Assembly (NCBI GenBank): GCA_030427705.1
Contig: JAUIBR010000022.1
Location: forward strand, 46,501 to 110,500
DNA length: 64,000 bases
From: a bacterium
GTDB taxonomy: Bacteria; Myxococcota_A; Bradymonadia; Bradymonadales; Bradymonadaceae
Direction: 5' to 3'
The notes under the pieces are model-generated. The model ran no database searches, was not told the DNA's origin, and saw only the letters and a program-made list of their open reading frames with translations. Numbering within the stretch: position 1 is the first letter of the stretch; each line of letters starts with the position of its first letter. Shown one piece after another: positions 26,418 to 35,091 of this stretch. A program made the translations under genes and the position numbers.

Positions 26418-28591
26418 TGCCGATCCGGAAGAATCGGTGGGCGCTCGACATCGTGTTCGACGATGTACTGATAGCGCAGTGCATTACCCCATGGCGTGTA
26501 GGTTTCAACGGCCATGAGGACCAGTGGCATGAACGACAAGGCGACCACTGCTGCGAACAAGGCGACGCGTGCAACTGCAGCCGGCGTGAAGCGCAGTGAC
26601 TGAAGTCCTTCGCGGGTCGGCCACATCGCGATCATGGTGCCTAAAATCAAGATGAGTCCGCCAAACCAGAACCACCATGTGAATGGCGCAACAAACACTT
26701 TGAATGCCGCTTGATTCCCGGATTCATCGTAGTTGACCAACGCCACATACAGGTCTTCCATCAACGTCGACTTAATGTCGATCTCACTGGTGGGCATGTT
26801 GGGCGAGGCGTGAAAAATGGCCTTGCCGGGTGCGAGCTTCCAGTCGAGCTCTCCACCGCGATAAGCATCGACCGAAGCGATGATAAGAGTCTTTTCCGGG
26901 TCGTTTCGCTCGGACAGGCCGTTGTACTTCAGCGTGTAGTCACCAACGACGAACTCCTCTCCTCGTTTTACCGACACGTCACGCTCGATCTTGAATGCGT
27001 TGCCGGCAAACGCCAGGAAGGCACACAAAATGCCGAAGTGAATGATGTATCCACCGTAGCGGCGTCGTTGTTTCGAGATGAGTTGGAACAGCGCCATCGC
27101 ATACGATTCCTCGTGCATGCGTCGTCGGGCCGCAGTTCCGCGCCACAGTTCCTCGACGATGGCAGCAGTCGCAAAGACGATTAGGGCCACGGCGGCGATT
27201 GCGTATGTGATGTCGTTCGGAGTTGGTTCCGCCGCCAGGGAGATACCGCGCCCGTACCAGTAGCCCGCACATAGAGCGGGCGTCCCGATGATCGTCGCCA
27301 CAATCGGATTGATGAAGTTTCGTTTGAAGTTCTTCTTCGTTGCACGACGCCAGGAAATCAACATTCCGACGCCCATCAAAAGAAGCAAGGCCAAGCCCAT
27401 CGGCGCCATCCACCGATTGAACCACTGCGGTCCAATCGAAACCTCCTGACCAAAGAAACCCTCTTTAACGCGAGGCCACATCGTGCCGAACAGGATCACA
27501 CCCGTCATGGCCATGAAGAGCCAGTTGTTGAAGATGAAGGTCGCCTCTTTGCTCACCGGGCTATCCAAGCGTTGTTCCGCCTTCATGTGCTTCCAACGGA
27601 GCGCAAACATCCCGAATCCAAAGGTGATGACCGACAGCAGCAACGCTAGGAAGTAATCGCCAATATCGCTCTGCGCGAAGGTGTGGACCGACTCAATCAG
27701 TCCGCTTCGGGTGATATAGGTGCCAAAAATCGTAAGGACAAACGAGCCAATCATCAGCCCGAGATTCCACCGCTTCAACATGCCGCGCCGCTCTTGAATC
27801 ATCAGCGAGTGAATCAAGGCCGTCGTTGTGAGCCAGGGAAGAAACGATGCGTTCTCGACCGGGTCCCATGCCCAATAGCCACCCCAGCCGAGCTCTTCGT
27901 ATGCCCACATGCCGCCAAGCATGTTGCCAATCGAAAGGAAGAACCATGGAATGAGGATCCACTTTCGTGATGCTTCGACCCAGGTGTTGGTGAAGTTCTT
28001 GGTGATGAGCGCCGCCATCGCGAAACCAAACGGCACCGTCATCGTCGCCATACCAGCCAGCAAACTCGGTGGATGGATGACCATCTTCGGTGTCTGCAGA
28101 AGCGGATTCAGGCCTTTGCCTTTGATCGGATCGTCGATGATCTGGAACCCATCGAAGGGGTTCGAGACAAAACACAGGATGAGGAGCAGCCCGGTGATGA
28201 CCAATAGACACACCATGGTCAGCCACGGCATAAGGTCCGGATACTTGTCCCGATTGATGTAAACACACGAAGCCGTCGTAATCGATACGATGGAGGTCCA
28301 AAACAACAGGCTCCCGGCCTGGCCGCCCCACATCGAACCCATCAGGTAGAACAATGGCATCGATTGGTCAGAAAACGATGCCACGTATTGAATGCTGAAG
28401 TCGTGGGTCATCAGTGCATGCATCAGCACCGAGGAAGCCAATCCAACGAACCCAAATGTTGAATATGCCGCAAACTGGCTCGATCGAATAAAGCGTCGTG
28501 AACGCGTCATTCCAGCCACCAAGCTTACGGCGGCTCCGACAATAGCAATGTAAAGGGCGCCATAGAGCGCCACAGAACCGATTAACTTCAT
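26414..28591 (-). CDS. ccmF: Cytochrome c haem lyase CcmF
   Basis: The 725-residue protein has about 15 membrane segments and the haem-handling WWD motif (WGGYWAWDPVENASFLPW, about residues 232-249), preceded by the conserved HPPSLLAGM and MPLFYLMGSMWGGQAGSLLFW blocks. CcmF attaches haem from CcmE to apocytochromes. It is 15 bases after ccmE. No CcmH, its normal partner, is encoded in this window. Confidence 0.93.
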   Translation of the reverse strand: MKLIGSVALYGALYIAIVGAAVSLVAGMTRSRRFIRSSQFAAYSTFGFVGLASSVLMHALMTHDFSIQYVASFSDQSMPLFYLMGSMWGGQAGSLLFWTSIVSITTASCVYINRDKYPDLMPWLTMVCLLVITGLLLILCFVSNPFDGFQIIDDPIKGKGLNPLLQTPKMVIHPPSLLAGMATMTVPFGFAMAALITKNFTNTWVEASRKWILIPWFFLSIGNMLGGMWAYEELGWGGYWAWDPVENASFLPWLTTTALIHSLMIQERRGMLKRWNLGLMIGSFVLTIFGTYITRSGLIESVHTFAQSDIGDYFLALLLSVITFGFGMFALRWKHMKAEQRLDSPVSKEATFIFNNWLFMAMTGVILFGTMWPRVKEGFFGQEVSIGPQWFNRWMAPMGLALLLLMGVGMLISWRRATKKNFKRNFINPIVATIIGTPALCAGYWYGRGISLAAEPTPNDITYAIAAVALIVFATAAIVEELWRGTAARRRMHEESYAMALFQLISKQRRRYGGYIIHFGILCAFLAFAGNAFKIERDVSVKRGEEFVVGDYTLKYNGLSERNDPEKTLIIASVDAYRGGELDWKLAPGKAIFHASPNMPTSEIDIKSTLMEDLYVALVNYDESGNQAAFKVFVAPFTWWFWFGGLILILGTMIAMWPTREGLQSLRFTPAAVARVALFAAVVALSFMPLVLMAVETYTPWGNALRYQYIVEHDVERPPILPDRQ

Positions 28592-28606
28592 GTGATATCT
28601 CGCGGG

Positions 28607-29110
28607 CTAAAGCGCTGCTTGCTCTCCCGACTTGGGCATCGCCGTTGGAGGAGCACCCTCGTAGCGGCTGGGACACTTGACCAAAACCTCGTCGGCAACA
28701 ACGACCATGTCGTCGTCAACCTTCCCTTGAACGACGACTTCCATATCTTCGTCGAAGGTGTCAGGCATGGCTTTGTTGTACGTGACCTTGATGGACTTGC
28801 CCTTCTCGGTCACACGGAATGTCCTCCCCAACTCACCGTCTTCCCCGACGATGGTTCCTGGCTCAACAGTACCTTTGATCCGCACTGTCTGGCCGATGAG
28901 GTCGTCGCCCTGAGCAACTGCCTCATCGACGGTGTAGAAGTAGGTTTGAGCCTCCATCCCATCGAAAATCATGAAGCCAACGAGAATGGCTGCCAGAACA
29001 ATTCCGATCACCGCGCCGTACCGAAATCCGGAGGATTCATCCTCTTCCATCGAAAAGGCGGCGTCATCGAGTTCGAGCGATTCATCTACGATTTCGTTTT
29101 GGTCTGTCAT
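28607..29110 (-). CDS. ccmE: Haem chaperone CcmE, CxxxY variant
   Basis: An acidic N-terminus (residues 1-28), one membrane helix (31-50) and an OB-fold (55-145: YFYTVDEAV, GQTVRIKGTVEPGT, FRVTEKGKSIKVTYNKAMPD) identify CcmE. In most CcmE proteins the next residues are HxxxY and the His binds haem covalently. Here the segment is EVLVKCPSRYEG, with C146 (TGT, 28673-28675) and Y150, so the haem ligand is Cys. CxxxY CcmEs are known from Desulfovibrio and archaea in Ccm systems without CcmG/CcmH (Goddard and colleagues). The product is 167 residues, close to normal length. Confidence 0.9.
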   Translation of the reverse strand: MTDQNEIVDESLELDDAAFSMEEDESSGFRYGAVIGIVLAAILVGFMIFDGMEAQTYFYTVDEAVAQGDDLIGQTVRIKGTVEPGTIVGEDGELGRTFRVTEKGKSIKVTYNKAMPDTFDEDMEVVVQGKVDDDMVVVADEVLVKCPSRYEGAPPTAMPKSGEQAAL

Positions 29111-29172
29111 CTCTACCTCATCTACCTACATCGTAGCTTACCTGATTCTGACGCGTTTCGCATCGAATTCGG

Positions 29173-30207
29173 TCAGCCACCGATAGCGTGCATTCTCTTA
29201 CCCGTTACCGCGCCGCCGTCCAAGTCGAACGCGTGCTTTTCTTTCTTCCCGAATAGTGCGCTTTCAATCGCGGTGGCCAGCCGAACACGGCGATCCTCAG
29301 GCGATGCTGGTGAGCGAAGCAGGTCGCGAAGGTTGATCTCGCGATCGTCAGCCAAACACGCACGCAAACCGCCCTTCGGCGTCACCCGAACACGATTGCA
29401 GTCAGCACAGAAGCACTCTGTGACCGCACTAATGATTCCAAACTTTGTTCCTGCAGGTAGCCCATCGCCTGAAACGGACCAATAACGAGACGGGCCGGCG
29501 ACCTTGCCTGTTGGTGGATCCAACGAAACGGTCCACGCCTCGGAGACTGCTTGTCGCATCTCCTGCGCGGTCACGCAGGCGTTGTCGCCCCAAACCGTGT
29601 CTCCGCCGATCGGCATGAACTCGATAAAACGCATGATGAGGCCACGTCCCGCCGCAAATCGAATGAGATCCAAGAGCTCATCATCATTGAAGCCACGCAC
29701 TACGACCGCGTTCACCTTGATGGACTCAAATCCGGCTGCGATTGCGGCGTCGATCCCAGCGATAACGCGCTCAAGATCCCCGACCCGAGTGATTTCTTCA
29801 AACCGCTCGGCACGCAGGCTGTCCAAACTGATGTTGAGCTGGTCCAACCCCGCTGCCTTCAAGGGCTCAGCGAGCTTTGGCAACAAAAAGGCGTTCGTCG
29901 TCAGGCAAAGCTCTTCAATCCCAGGAATGGATTTGAGTGATGCCACGAGGTCCACGACATCGGCTCTCACCAATGGCTCACCTCCGGTCAGACGCACCCG
30001 GCGTACTCCGTGTTCCGCAAAGACACTGACGATTTCAGTGATCTCTTCGTAAGTGAGGATCTCTGGACGGGGCACGAAATTGATGCCGTCCTCCGGCATG
30101 CAATAGACGCAGCGGAAGTTACACCGATCTGTAATTGATACTCTCAAGTATGATATCTGCCGACCAAAGCTATCTGCGAATGGCGATGTCGGTTTTGATT
30201 CAATCAT
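29173..30207 (-). CDS. moaA: GTP 3',8-cyclase MoaA (molybdenum cofactor synthesis)
   Basis: The 344-residue radical-SAM enzyme has the N-terminal cluster motif CNFRCVYC (C29, C33, C36), the C-terminal cluster motif CFCADCNRVRVTPKGGLRACL (positions split between the first CADC and the later C) and the GG C-terminus that MoaA needs. It converts GTP to the first cyclic intermediate of molybdopterin. It lies alone between the ccmE block and the lysine-tailed lipoprotein gene, with 134 bases upstream. No moaC, moaD or moaE is in the window. Confidence 0.93.
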   Translation of the reverse strand: MIESKPTSPFADSFGRQISYLRVSITDRCNFRCVYCMPEDGINFVPRPEILTYEEITEIVSVFAEHGVRRVRLTGGEPLVRADVVDLVASLKSIPGIEELCLTTNAFLLPKLAEPLKAAGLDQLNISLDSLRAERFEEITRVGDLERVIAGIDAAIAAGFESIKVNAVVVRGFNDDELLDLIRFAAGRGLIMRFIEFMPIGGDTVWGDNACVTAQEMRQAVSEAWTVSLDPPTGKVAGPSRYWSVSGDGLPAGTKFGIISAVTECFCADCNRVRVTPKGGLRACLADDREINLRDLLRSPASPEDRRVRLATAIESALFGKKEKHAFDLDGGAVTGKRMHAIGG

Positions 30208-30294
30208 AATCTTGGGATTCCTAGGCGACCTGCCTTGGCGTCAGCTTTGATTTCTAACATCTAACTGTCAAGCAAAGTCGGTATTCCCAAGAAC

Positions 30295-30320
30295 GAAAAA
30301 AGGCGGCCGGAAGCCGCCTT
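30295..30320 (-). terminator. Terminator after the lysine-tailed lipoprotein gene
   Basis: On the minus strand a GGCGGC-TTCCG-GCCGCC hairpin is followed by a run of six T. It lies 23 bases after the stop of the gene ending at 30343. Confidence 0.85.
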
Positions 30321-30342
30321 CGATATCGAACCCAAGGGCCGA

Positions 30343-31155
30343 TTACCAGAGGTCGATCACCTCATCCTTCTTCTTGTCCTTCTTCTTCGTGGTCTTCTTC
30401 TTCGCGGTCTTCTTCTTTGAAGACTTCTTCTTTGAAGACTTCTTGGCACGCTTCTTTGAGCTCTTTTTGCGGACCGTCTTCTTCGGTGCAACCGCATTCG
30501 TGAAGGTCTCTTCGATCAAGTAGACATGCGGATCCAAGCCGAGTTTCACCGTATACTTCGGATCCTCTGGACTCATGATGACTTTCGCATCGACGGTGTT
30601 CTGCGTTGGGGTATCGAGCACGACCGTCAAGTCCGTCTCCGGAACAGCTTCGGTGATGAAGTACGCGTATCCGAACTCATCAGTGGTCGCGACCACTTCG
30701 TCGTCCTTTTTGACTTCCAGGTTCTGACAATTGGAATCCTCAAGGCCGTCGCACTTTGCTTGAACCCACACCATGTATTCTTTCAGGCGCGTCTCCGCGG
30801 CGGCGTTGAGAGTGATAGGAATGCCGTCACCCGAACTGTTGAGGCGCAATTTCTCGGTCACCGTGGTCTTCATCGTCCACCGGTATCCCTCGACCTCGCC
30901 AACGTCGAGCGTGACTTCTTTCCCTTCTTGCTCCTTGAGCACACCCTTGAAGACACCGTCTTTGTCCGTGAATCCAACCACCTTGCTGTCGAGCATGACG
31001 GGCACTTTCGCGAGCGGATTCTGATCGATATCGGTGGTCTTCACTTCCACGCTGTACTCGGCGACTTTCGGCGCCGGCGGCGGAGGCTCTTCCCCACACG
31101 CGCCCAAAAGCGGGAGCAATCCGGTGAGAATGATTCCGAAGATAAGGTGTTTCAT
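30343..31155 (-). CDS. Lipoprotein with polylysine C-terminal tail
   Basis: The ATG at 31155 (MKHLIFGIILTGLLPLLGAC, lipobox LGAC) has a CAGGAACGC ribosome site; the upstream GTG at 31185 would add a hydrophilic extension and spoil the signal. The middle part has two beta-sandwich repeats of the kind seen in Ig-like or carboxypeptidase-regulatory domains (VMLDSKVVGFTDKDGVFKG; VVATTDEFGYAYFITEAV). The last 45 residues are dominated by Lys and Ser/Thr (KKSSKKRAKKSSKKKSSKKK and so on), like histone H1 tails, ending DEVIDLW. Such a tail on an exported lipoprotein could bind polyanions. It follows the pseudokinase gene with a 26-base gap. Confidence 0.8.
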   Translation of the reverse strand: MKHLIFGIILTGLLPLLGACGEEPPPPAPKVAEYSVEVKTTDIDQNPLAKVPVMLDSKVVGFTDKDGVFKGVLKEQEGKEVTLDVGEVEGYRWTMKTTVTEKLRLNSSGDGIPITLNAAAETRLKEYMVWVQAKCDGLEDSNCQNLEVKKDDEVVATTDEFGYAYFITEAVPETDLTVVLDTPTQNTVDAKVIMSPEDPKYTVKLGLDPHVYLIEETFTNAVAPKKTVRKKSSKKRAKKSSKKKSSKKKTAKKKTTKKKDKKKDEVIDLW

Positions 31156-31181
31156 AATGCGTTCCTGCGCTGCGGCGCGAC

Positions 31182-33404
31182 TCACTCTTCATCCTCAGCA
31201 TCTTCAGGTGGTGGGGCGCCTTCGCGCTCCAACTTCTGAATCTTCGCTGACTTGTTCTTCCCAAAAAACTTACGGGCGTTGGCGTTGCCGTCGATCGACT
31301 CCACCTGCTGGTAGAACAGCTTGGCGGACGTAAGTTTGTTGTTCTTAAGCGCGTCGTTTACCTGGTCCAAGTTTTCCTTCTTCATCTTTCTAACGGACGA
31401 CTCGTCCAAAAGATCTGAAACAAAACTCTGGTCCTCTGGCGCAAGCGTCCCACCGTTTCCACGTTGAAGCTCCGCCATCTTCTTCAGTGCAATTTCGTAA
31501 CGTTCAAGTTGGGCTTTTCGCGTCAACCTTCCGATGTTCTTTACAGCCTCTTTGGCCTCTTCGCGCAGAGTGCCGATTTCCTCGGGGGTCAAAGCAGCGT
31601 CTGCATTTGCACCATCAGCCGGTGGATTCTTCGAGAAGCTGGTTGTGACACTCAAGCGGGCATCCGTCTCAACCTCAGCGGGCGTCGGCGCGGCGACCGA
31701 ATCGCTACCTCCGTCGGGAGTGCCTGCATCGGCATCGCCCACGGCAACCGGGTCCTTGTCACCATTCTCTGGTGCCTCTTGCGCCGCGATCTTGGCTTGC
31801 TCAGCACGCTGTGCTGCCGCTGCTGCGTCTGACTGTTTCTTGAAGTAGAGCGCCCCCACCAACACGATTCCCATGATGGCCACGATGCCGATGATGACCT
31901 TCATGTTGAGTTCGGGCAGCTTGCCACCTGCTTTCTTTCCACCAGCCGAACCGCCTGAGATTTGCTGTGCAAACTCGGCGGGGGTGATGGGTCGTTCAGC
32001 CGGATTCGGGCTGAGCGCAGCTTGGATTGGGCCTGCAATTGCGGGGTCAATCTGCTGAAGCGATTGTGGACTTGGACTCTGCCCTGTCACGGCCGCCAGC
32101 ATGACTGCCGCCATGCTGTAGACATCGGTGGACGGCGAGACGATTCGCTGTTCCGGAGGCTGACTAAGCTCCGGCGCGCCGTACTCCCCGAGATTTCCAC
32201 GGTTCTCAAACGTCAGGATATCGAACGGTTCGAGTTGTACTGAACCGTCTTCATGAACCCAAACCGCGTCCGTCGTCAGGTTGGCGTACACAAACTGGAA
32301 CTGATGAACGACCGAAAGGACTTCAGCAACTTGCTGCATCCATCCCGCAACCACTTCTGGCGTCTGCGGTCCGTGGCGGTTAACGATGTCCGTAATTCGG
32401 AAGCCCGAGGGGCGTGGGAGTTCAACCCAGGCACCCGATTGCGTCGTGAGCACACCGTTCAATCCCACCAATCGAGGGTGACGAATTGGATCGAGCGCGG
32501 CCAATCGTTGGCGCAGCTCGAAGGGCATCGTCGTCGCGTCGCCTTCCCAGATTCGCTTCAACACAACTTCCGCGCCCATCGCATTGTGCGCGAAGATAAG
32601 CGTGAACTCGCCTTGCTGAATAGACTCAGGACCGAAGCGGTAGGATTGCAGCAAGAGCGGATCGGTTTCGACCGCTGTCGATGCGTGCGGTCCACCTGCC
32701 TGCAGCGCGTTGAGGTCAACGAACTGCGTATTGCCTTCGTAGCCGACGGCTTCGTCATCCGCGGCAACCGAGTGGCCATGCGCTTCAGCGCCCGCGGCAA
32801 GCTCGGCGATATTGATGAACTGGGTCGAGCCTTCGTAGCCAACATCATCGCCGATCACGACCTGACCGCCGCCGCCCATGCCAGAGTCGAATGAATCCGA
32901 CGCTGAAGGGCTCCCCATTTGAACACCACCGCCCATGGGTTGGTGTTGTGGCGCAGGTTGATGCTGAGGCTGATGGCCAGGAAAGGGCTGGTGTTGTGGC
33001 TGTTGACCGCCAAATTGGCCGATATTCGCGTCGTTGACGTTGATCATCTCGGTCGCATCGTCCATCTGGTCCGAATCGTTGAAATTCGGTGGAGGACGGT
33101 GACCAGGAGGCGGAGCGTGTCCATGACCCTGGTCTTGATAGCCAGGAGGTGGCGCATGCCCTTGGTTCTGATACCCAGGAGGTGGCGGAAAGCCGCCCTG
33201 TTGTTGAGCCTGCGGCGGCGCTTGATGCTGCGGCTGTTGCTGATAACCGGGTGGCGGAGGGAATCCTCCCTGCCGCTCCACAGCGTCGAGGTCGACCATG
33301 GCTGTCGCTTCGTCTTCGAAGTCATCGCCAAAGTTGTCTTGCTGACGCTGATTGTGTCGGTCAATCAAGCTGCGTCGCGCCTGTTTGAAGCGGTCGTCTG
33401 ACAT
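31182..33404 (-). CDS. Ser/Thr pseudokinase membrane protein with repeated Thr motifs
   Basis: The N-terminal 245 residues are low-complexity Pro/Gln/His/Gly (PPPGYQ repeats at 48-108) punctuated by four similar motifs: EATAMVDLD (32-40), DATEMINVN (116-124), GSTQFINIA (192-200) and GNTQFVDLN (224-232). A kinase fold follows (250-480) with the beta-3 Lys K283, but the HRDxxxxN loop reads YANLTTDA (373-380) and DFG reads PFD (393-395), so catalysis is unlikely. A membrane helix (503-520) is followed by a roughly 200-residue exported helical part. The Thr motifs look like FHA-docking sites. It shares an operon with the second CpaF (45-base gap). Confidence 0.82.
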   Translation of the reverse strand: MSDDRFKQARRSLIDRHNQRQQDNFGDDFEDEATAMVDLDAVERQGGFPPPPGYQQQPQHQAPPQAQQQGGFPPPPGYQNQGHAPPPGYQDQGHGHAPPPGHRPPPNFNDSDQMDDATEMINVNDANIGQFGGQQPQHQPFPGHQPQHQPAPQHQPMGGGVQMGSPSASDSFDSGMGGGGQVVIGDDVGYEGSTQFINIAELAAGAEAHGHSVAADDEAVGYEGNTQFVDLNALQAGGPHASTAVETDPLLLQSYRFGPESIQQGEFTLIFAHNAMGAEVVLKRIWEGDATTMPFELRQRLAALDPIRHPRLVGLNGVLTTQSGAWVELPRPSGFRITDIVNRHGPQTPEVVAGWMQQVAEVLSVVHQFQFVYANLTTDAVWVHEDGSVQLEPFDILTFENRGNLGEYGAPELSQPPEQRIVSPSTDVYSMAAVMLAAVTGQSPSPQSLQQIDPAIAGPIQAALSPNPAERPITPAEFAQQISGGSAGGKKAGGKLPELNMKVIIGIVAIMGIVLVGALYFKKQSDAAAAAQRAEQAKIAAQEAPENGDKDPVAVGDADAGTPDGGSDSVAAPTPAEVETDARLSVTTSFSKNPPADGANADAALTPEEIGTLREEAKEAVKNIGRLTRKAQLERYEIALKKMAELQRGNGGTLAPEDQSFVSDLLDESSVRKMKKENLDQVNDALKNNKLTSAKLFYQQVESIDGNANARKFFGKNKSAKIQKLEREGAPPPEDAEDEE

Positions 33405-33449
33405 GAGCCTATTTCAGTTCGAGGTCGTGGACGTTTTGGTTAGTATCGC

Positions 33450-34571
33450 TCATCGTTTGGGATAAAACCAATTATCGTCGTATTTCATGCCGCGTTGGAG
33501 AATATCGTCCTTAAAGGTTGGGATATTCCCCATGGGCTCAAGCTCCCCAAGCACCTTGCCGGTCCCTGGTTCATAGCCGCGATGTTTGAATTCAAAGAGC
33601 GGATACATCTTGTATTCGCCGATATCATCGAGGCCGAGACACTCGTAGATATGCGTGATTTTACGTGAACCGTCGTTAAATCGAGACGTTTGAACGATGA
33701 TCTGGATCGCGGATGCGACCTGAGAGCGCAGGGCTTTCAAAGGCATGCTGACATCAGCCATCATGGCCATCGTCTCCAAACGGCGCACCGTATCGTCAGG
33801 ATACGTCGCGTGTGTGGTCGACATCGAACCACCGTGACCCGAGGTCATCGCCTGAATCAAGTCGAGGGCCTCTCCGCCACGAATCTCACCAATCACAACG
33901 CGGTCAGGGCGAAGACGCATCGCGGACCGGAACAAGTCGCCAATCTCAACCTTGCCACGCCCTTTTGCGTCCGGACCGCGAGCCTCAAGCATCACAACAT
34001 GTGGCTGTTGCAGCTGAAGCTCCGTGGAGTCCTCAATCACGATGATGCGTTCGTTCGGGTCAATCAGCGTCGAGATGCAGTTCAACAGCGACGTCTTACC
34101 GCTACCGGTACCGCCAGCAACGATGAGGTTTCGTTCCATGTGAACGCAGAGATTGATGAACTCGGCCGCCTCTTTCGTGACACTGCCGTACTCCATCAAT
34201 TTTTCGATCGTCAGCGAGAACTTACCGAAACGACGAATCGCGATGGACACGCCATTTCGCGCACATGGTGGCAACACGACGTGGACACGACTACCGTCCG
34301 GAAGACGTGCATCCATGCGGGGATTGAGCTCATTCAACGTCTTGCCGACGAATTGTGCGATATTCTTCGCACCACCCATCAGGTCGTCTTCAGTCTCGAA
34401 ACGCGCTTCAGTTTTCTGCAGCTTACCTTTCACCTCGATCCAGATATCGTCTGGACCGTTGATCATGACTTCGCTGACGCTCTCGTCCTCTAGATACGGG
34501 ACGATGCAACGAAAATAGCGTTTGATGGACTGTTCGAAGATCTCCTTAGGGATCCCCATTGCGCCGGCCAT
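33450..34571 (-). CDS. cpaF: CpaF/TadA-family secretion ATPase (second copy)
   Basis: The 373-residue protein has the CpaF N-terminal domain (VPYLEDESVSEVMINGPDDI), Walker A GGTGSGKT (153-160), Asp box VIEDSTELQLQQ, Walker B RVVIGEIRGGEAL and His box SGHGGSMSTTHAT. The ATG at 34571 has a well-placed GAAGGAG site, and a good promoter lies upstream. Unlike the first CpaF it lacks an FHA domain and is not next to tadB/tadC or a secretin; its neighbours are a pseudokinase and a lipoprotein. It may drive a separate system or the same Tad machine in another state. Confidence 0.9.
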   Translation of the reverse strand: MAGAMGIPKEIFEQSIKRYFRCIVPYLEDESVSEVMINGPDDIWIEVKGKLQKTEARFETEDDLMGGAKNIAQFVGKTLNELNPRMDARLPDGSRVHVVLPPCARNGVSIAIRRFGKFSLTIEKLMEYGSVTKEAAEFINLCVHMERNLIVAGGTGSGKTSLLNCISTLIDPNERIIVIEDSTELQLQQPHVVMLEARGPDAKGRGKVEIGDLFRSAMRLRPDRVVIGEIRGGEALDLIQAMTSGHGGSMSTTHATYPDDTVRRLETMAMMADVSMPLKALRSQVASAIQIIVQTSRFNDGSRKITHIYECLGLDDIGEYKMYPLFEFKHRGYEPGTGKVLGELEPMGNIPTFKDDILQRGMKYDDNWFYPKR

Positions 34572-34624
34572 GCGCGCTCCTTCAAAGTGATGAGTTTCTT
34601 AGCTTTCCGCGGTTTGGTCCGGGG

Positions 34625-34654
34625 AGTATACCCGAGCGTAAGAACAAGCGTCAA
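34625..34654 (-). promoter_or_regulatory. Promoter of the cpaF-2 / pseudokinase operon
   Basis: On the minus strand TTGACG (34654-34649), an 18-base spacer and TATACT (34630-34625) form a strong sigma-70-like promoter, 54 bases before the ATG at 34571. Confidence 0.6.
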
Positions 34655-34660
34655 TCACGC

Positions 34661-34837
34661 CTATTCTTCGGATCCATCGTTGGTGGGCTGGGCTGCCTGC
34701 TTGAGCGCCGCCTCGCGACGTCGTTTCTTGATACGCTCCCGGGCTTCGTCCTCAGCCGCCTGCCGACCGATGTAGTAGCCCGCAAAAATGCCCACCAAGA
34801 CAAGCACAGGAATGTAGAAGATATGGGCGGTCGACAC
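34661..34837 (-). CDS. Small membrane protein (58 residues)
   Basis: A GTG at 34837, two bases beyond the CcmD-like stop codon (34840-34842), opens a 58-residue frame: MSTAHIFYIPVLVLVGIFAG followed by a basic, helical Arg/Lys/Ala/Glu tail and a stop at 34661. One membrane helix and a charged cytoplasmic tail resemble CcmD in topology. Its place directly after ccmC-ccmD suggests it belongs with cytochrome maturation. No family was recognised. Confidence 0.6.
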   Translation of the reverse strand: MSTAHIFYIPVLVLVGIFAGYYIGRQAAEDEARERIKKRRREAALKQAAQPTNDGSEE

Positions 34838-34839
34838 GT

Positions 34840-35091
34840 CTAGCCCTCGTCGACCCCAAGGAGATCATCGATGCGTTTCTGAAGTGTCTCCAGATCGTTA
34901 TCGACCTGGGATTGCCGACGCGAAAGCACAACCAGGAACGCCACGATGAGCAACCAGAGCGCGATATAGCTAGCCAACATCAACGTTCCACCGGGAACGG
35001 TCGTCTCTTGCGCGGCCGTATTCTGCGCCCAAACATTCAAAGGAAGTCCCAGCGTGGCCAGAACCACAAGACATCGAACTACGACTCTCAT
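34840..35091 (-). CDS. ccmD: CcmD-like small membrane protein
   Basis: The start at 35091 (MRVVVRCLVVLATLGLPLNVWAQ) overlaps the ccmC stop by 4 bases; the longer open frame reads back into ccmC. The 83-residue product has a signal-like first helix, then a membrane helix LMLASYIALWLLIVAFLVVL followed by SRRQSQVDNDLETLQKRIDD, which matches the alternative CcmD family found in deltaproteobacteria and Bacteroidetes. CcmD stabilises the CcmABC complex. Assignment rests on this pattern plus position after ccmC. Confidence 0.75.
   Translation of the reverse strand: MRVVVRCLVVLATLGLPLNVWAQNTAAQETTVPGGTLMLASYIALWLLIVAFLVVLSRRQSQVDNDLETLQKRIDDLLGVDEG

Noticed and set aside
30266..30271. TTGACA upstream of moaA as a promoter
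   Set aside because: The -35 matches well on the minus strand, but no acceptable -10 lies 15-19 bases away.
33690..34493. Antisense 267-codon frame over the second cpaF
   Set aside because: Composition and lack of motifs indicate a codon-bias shadow.
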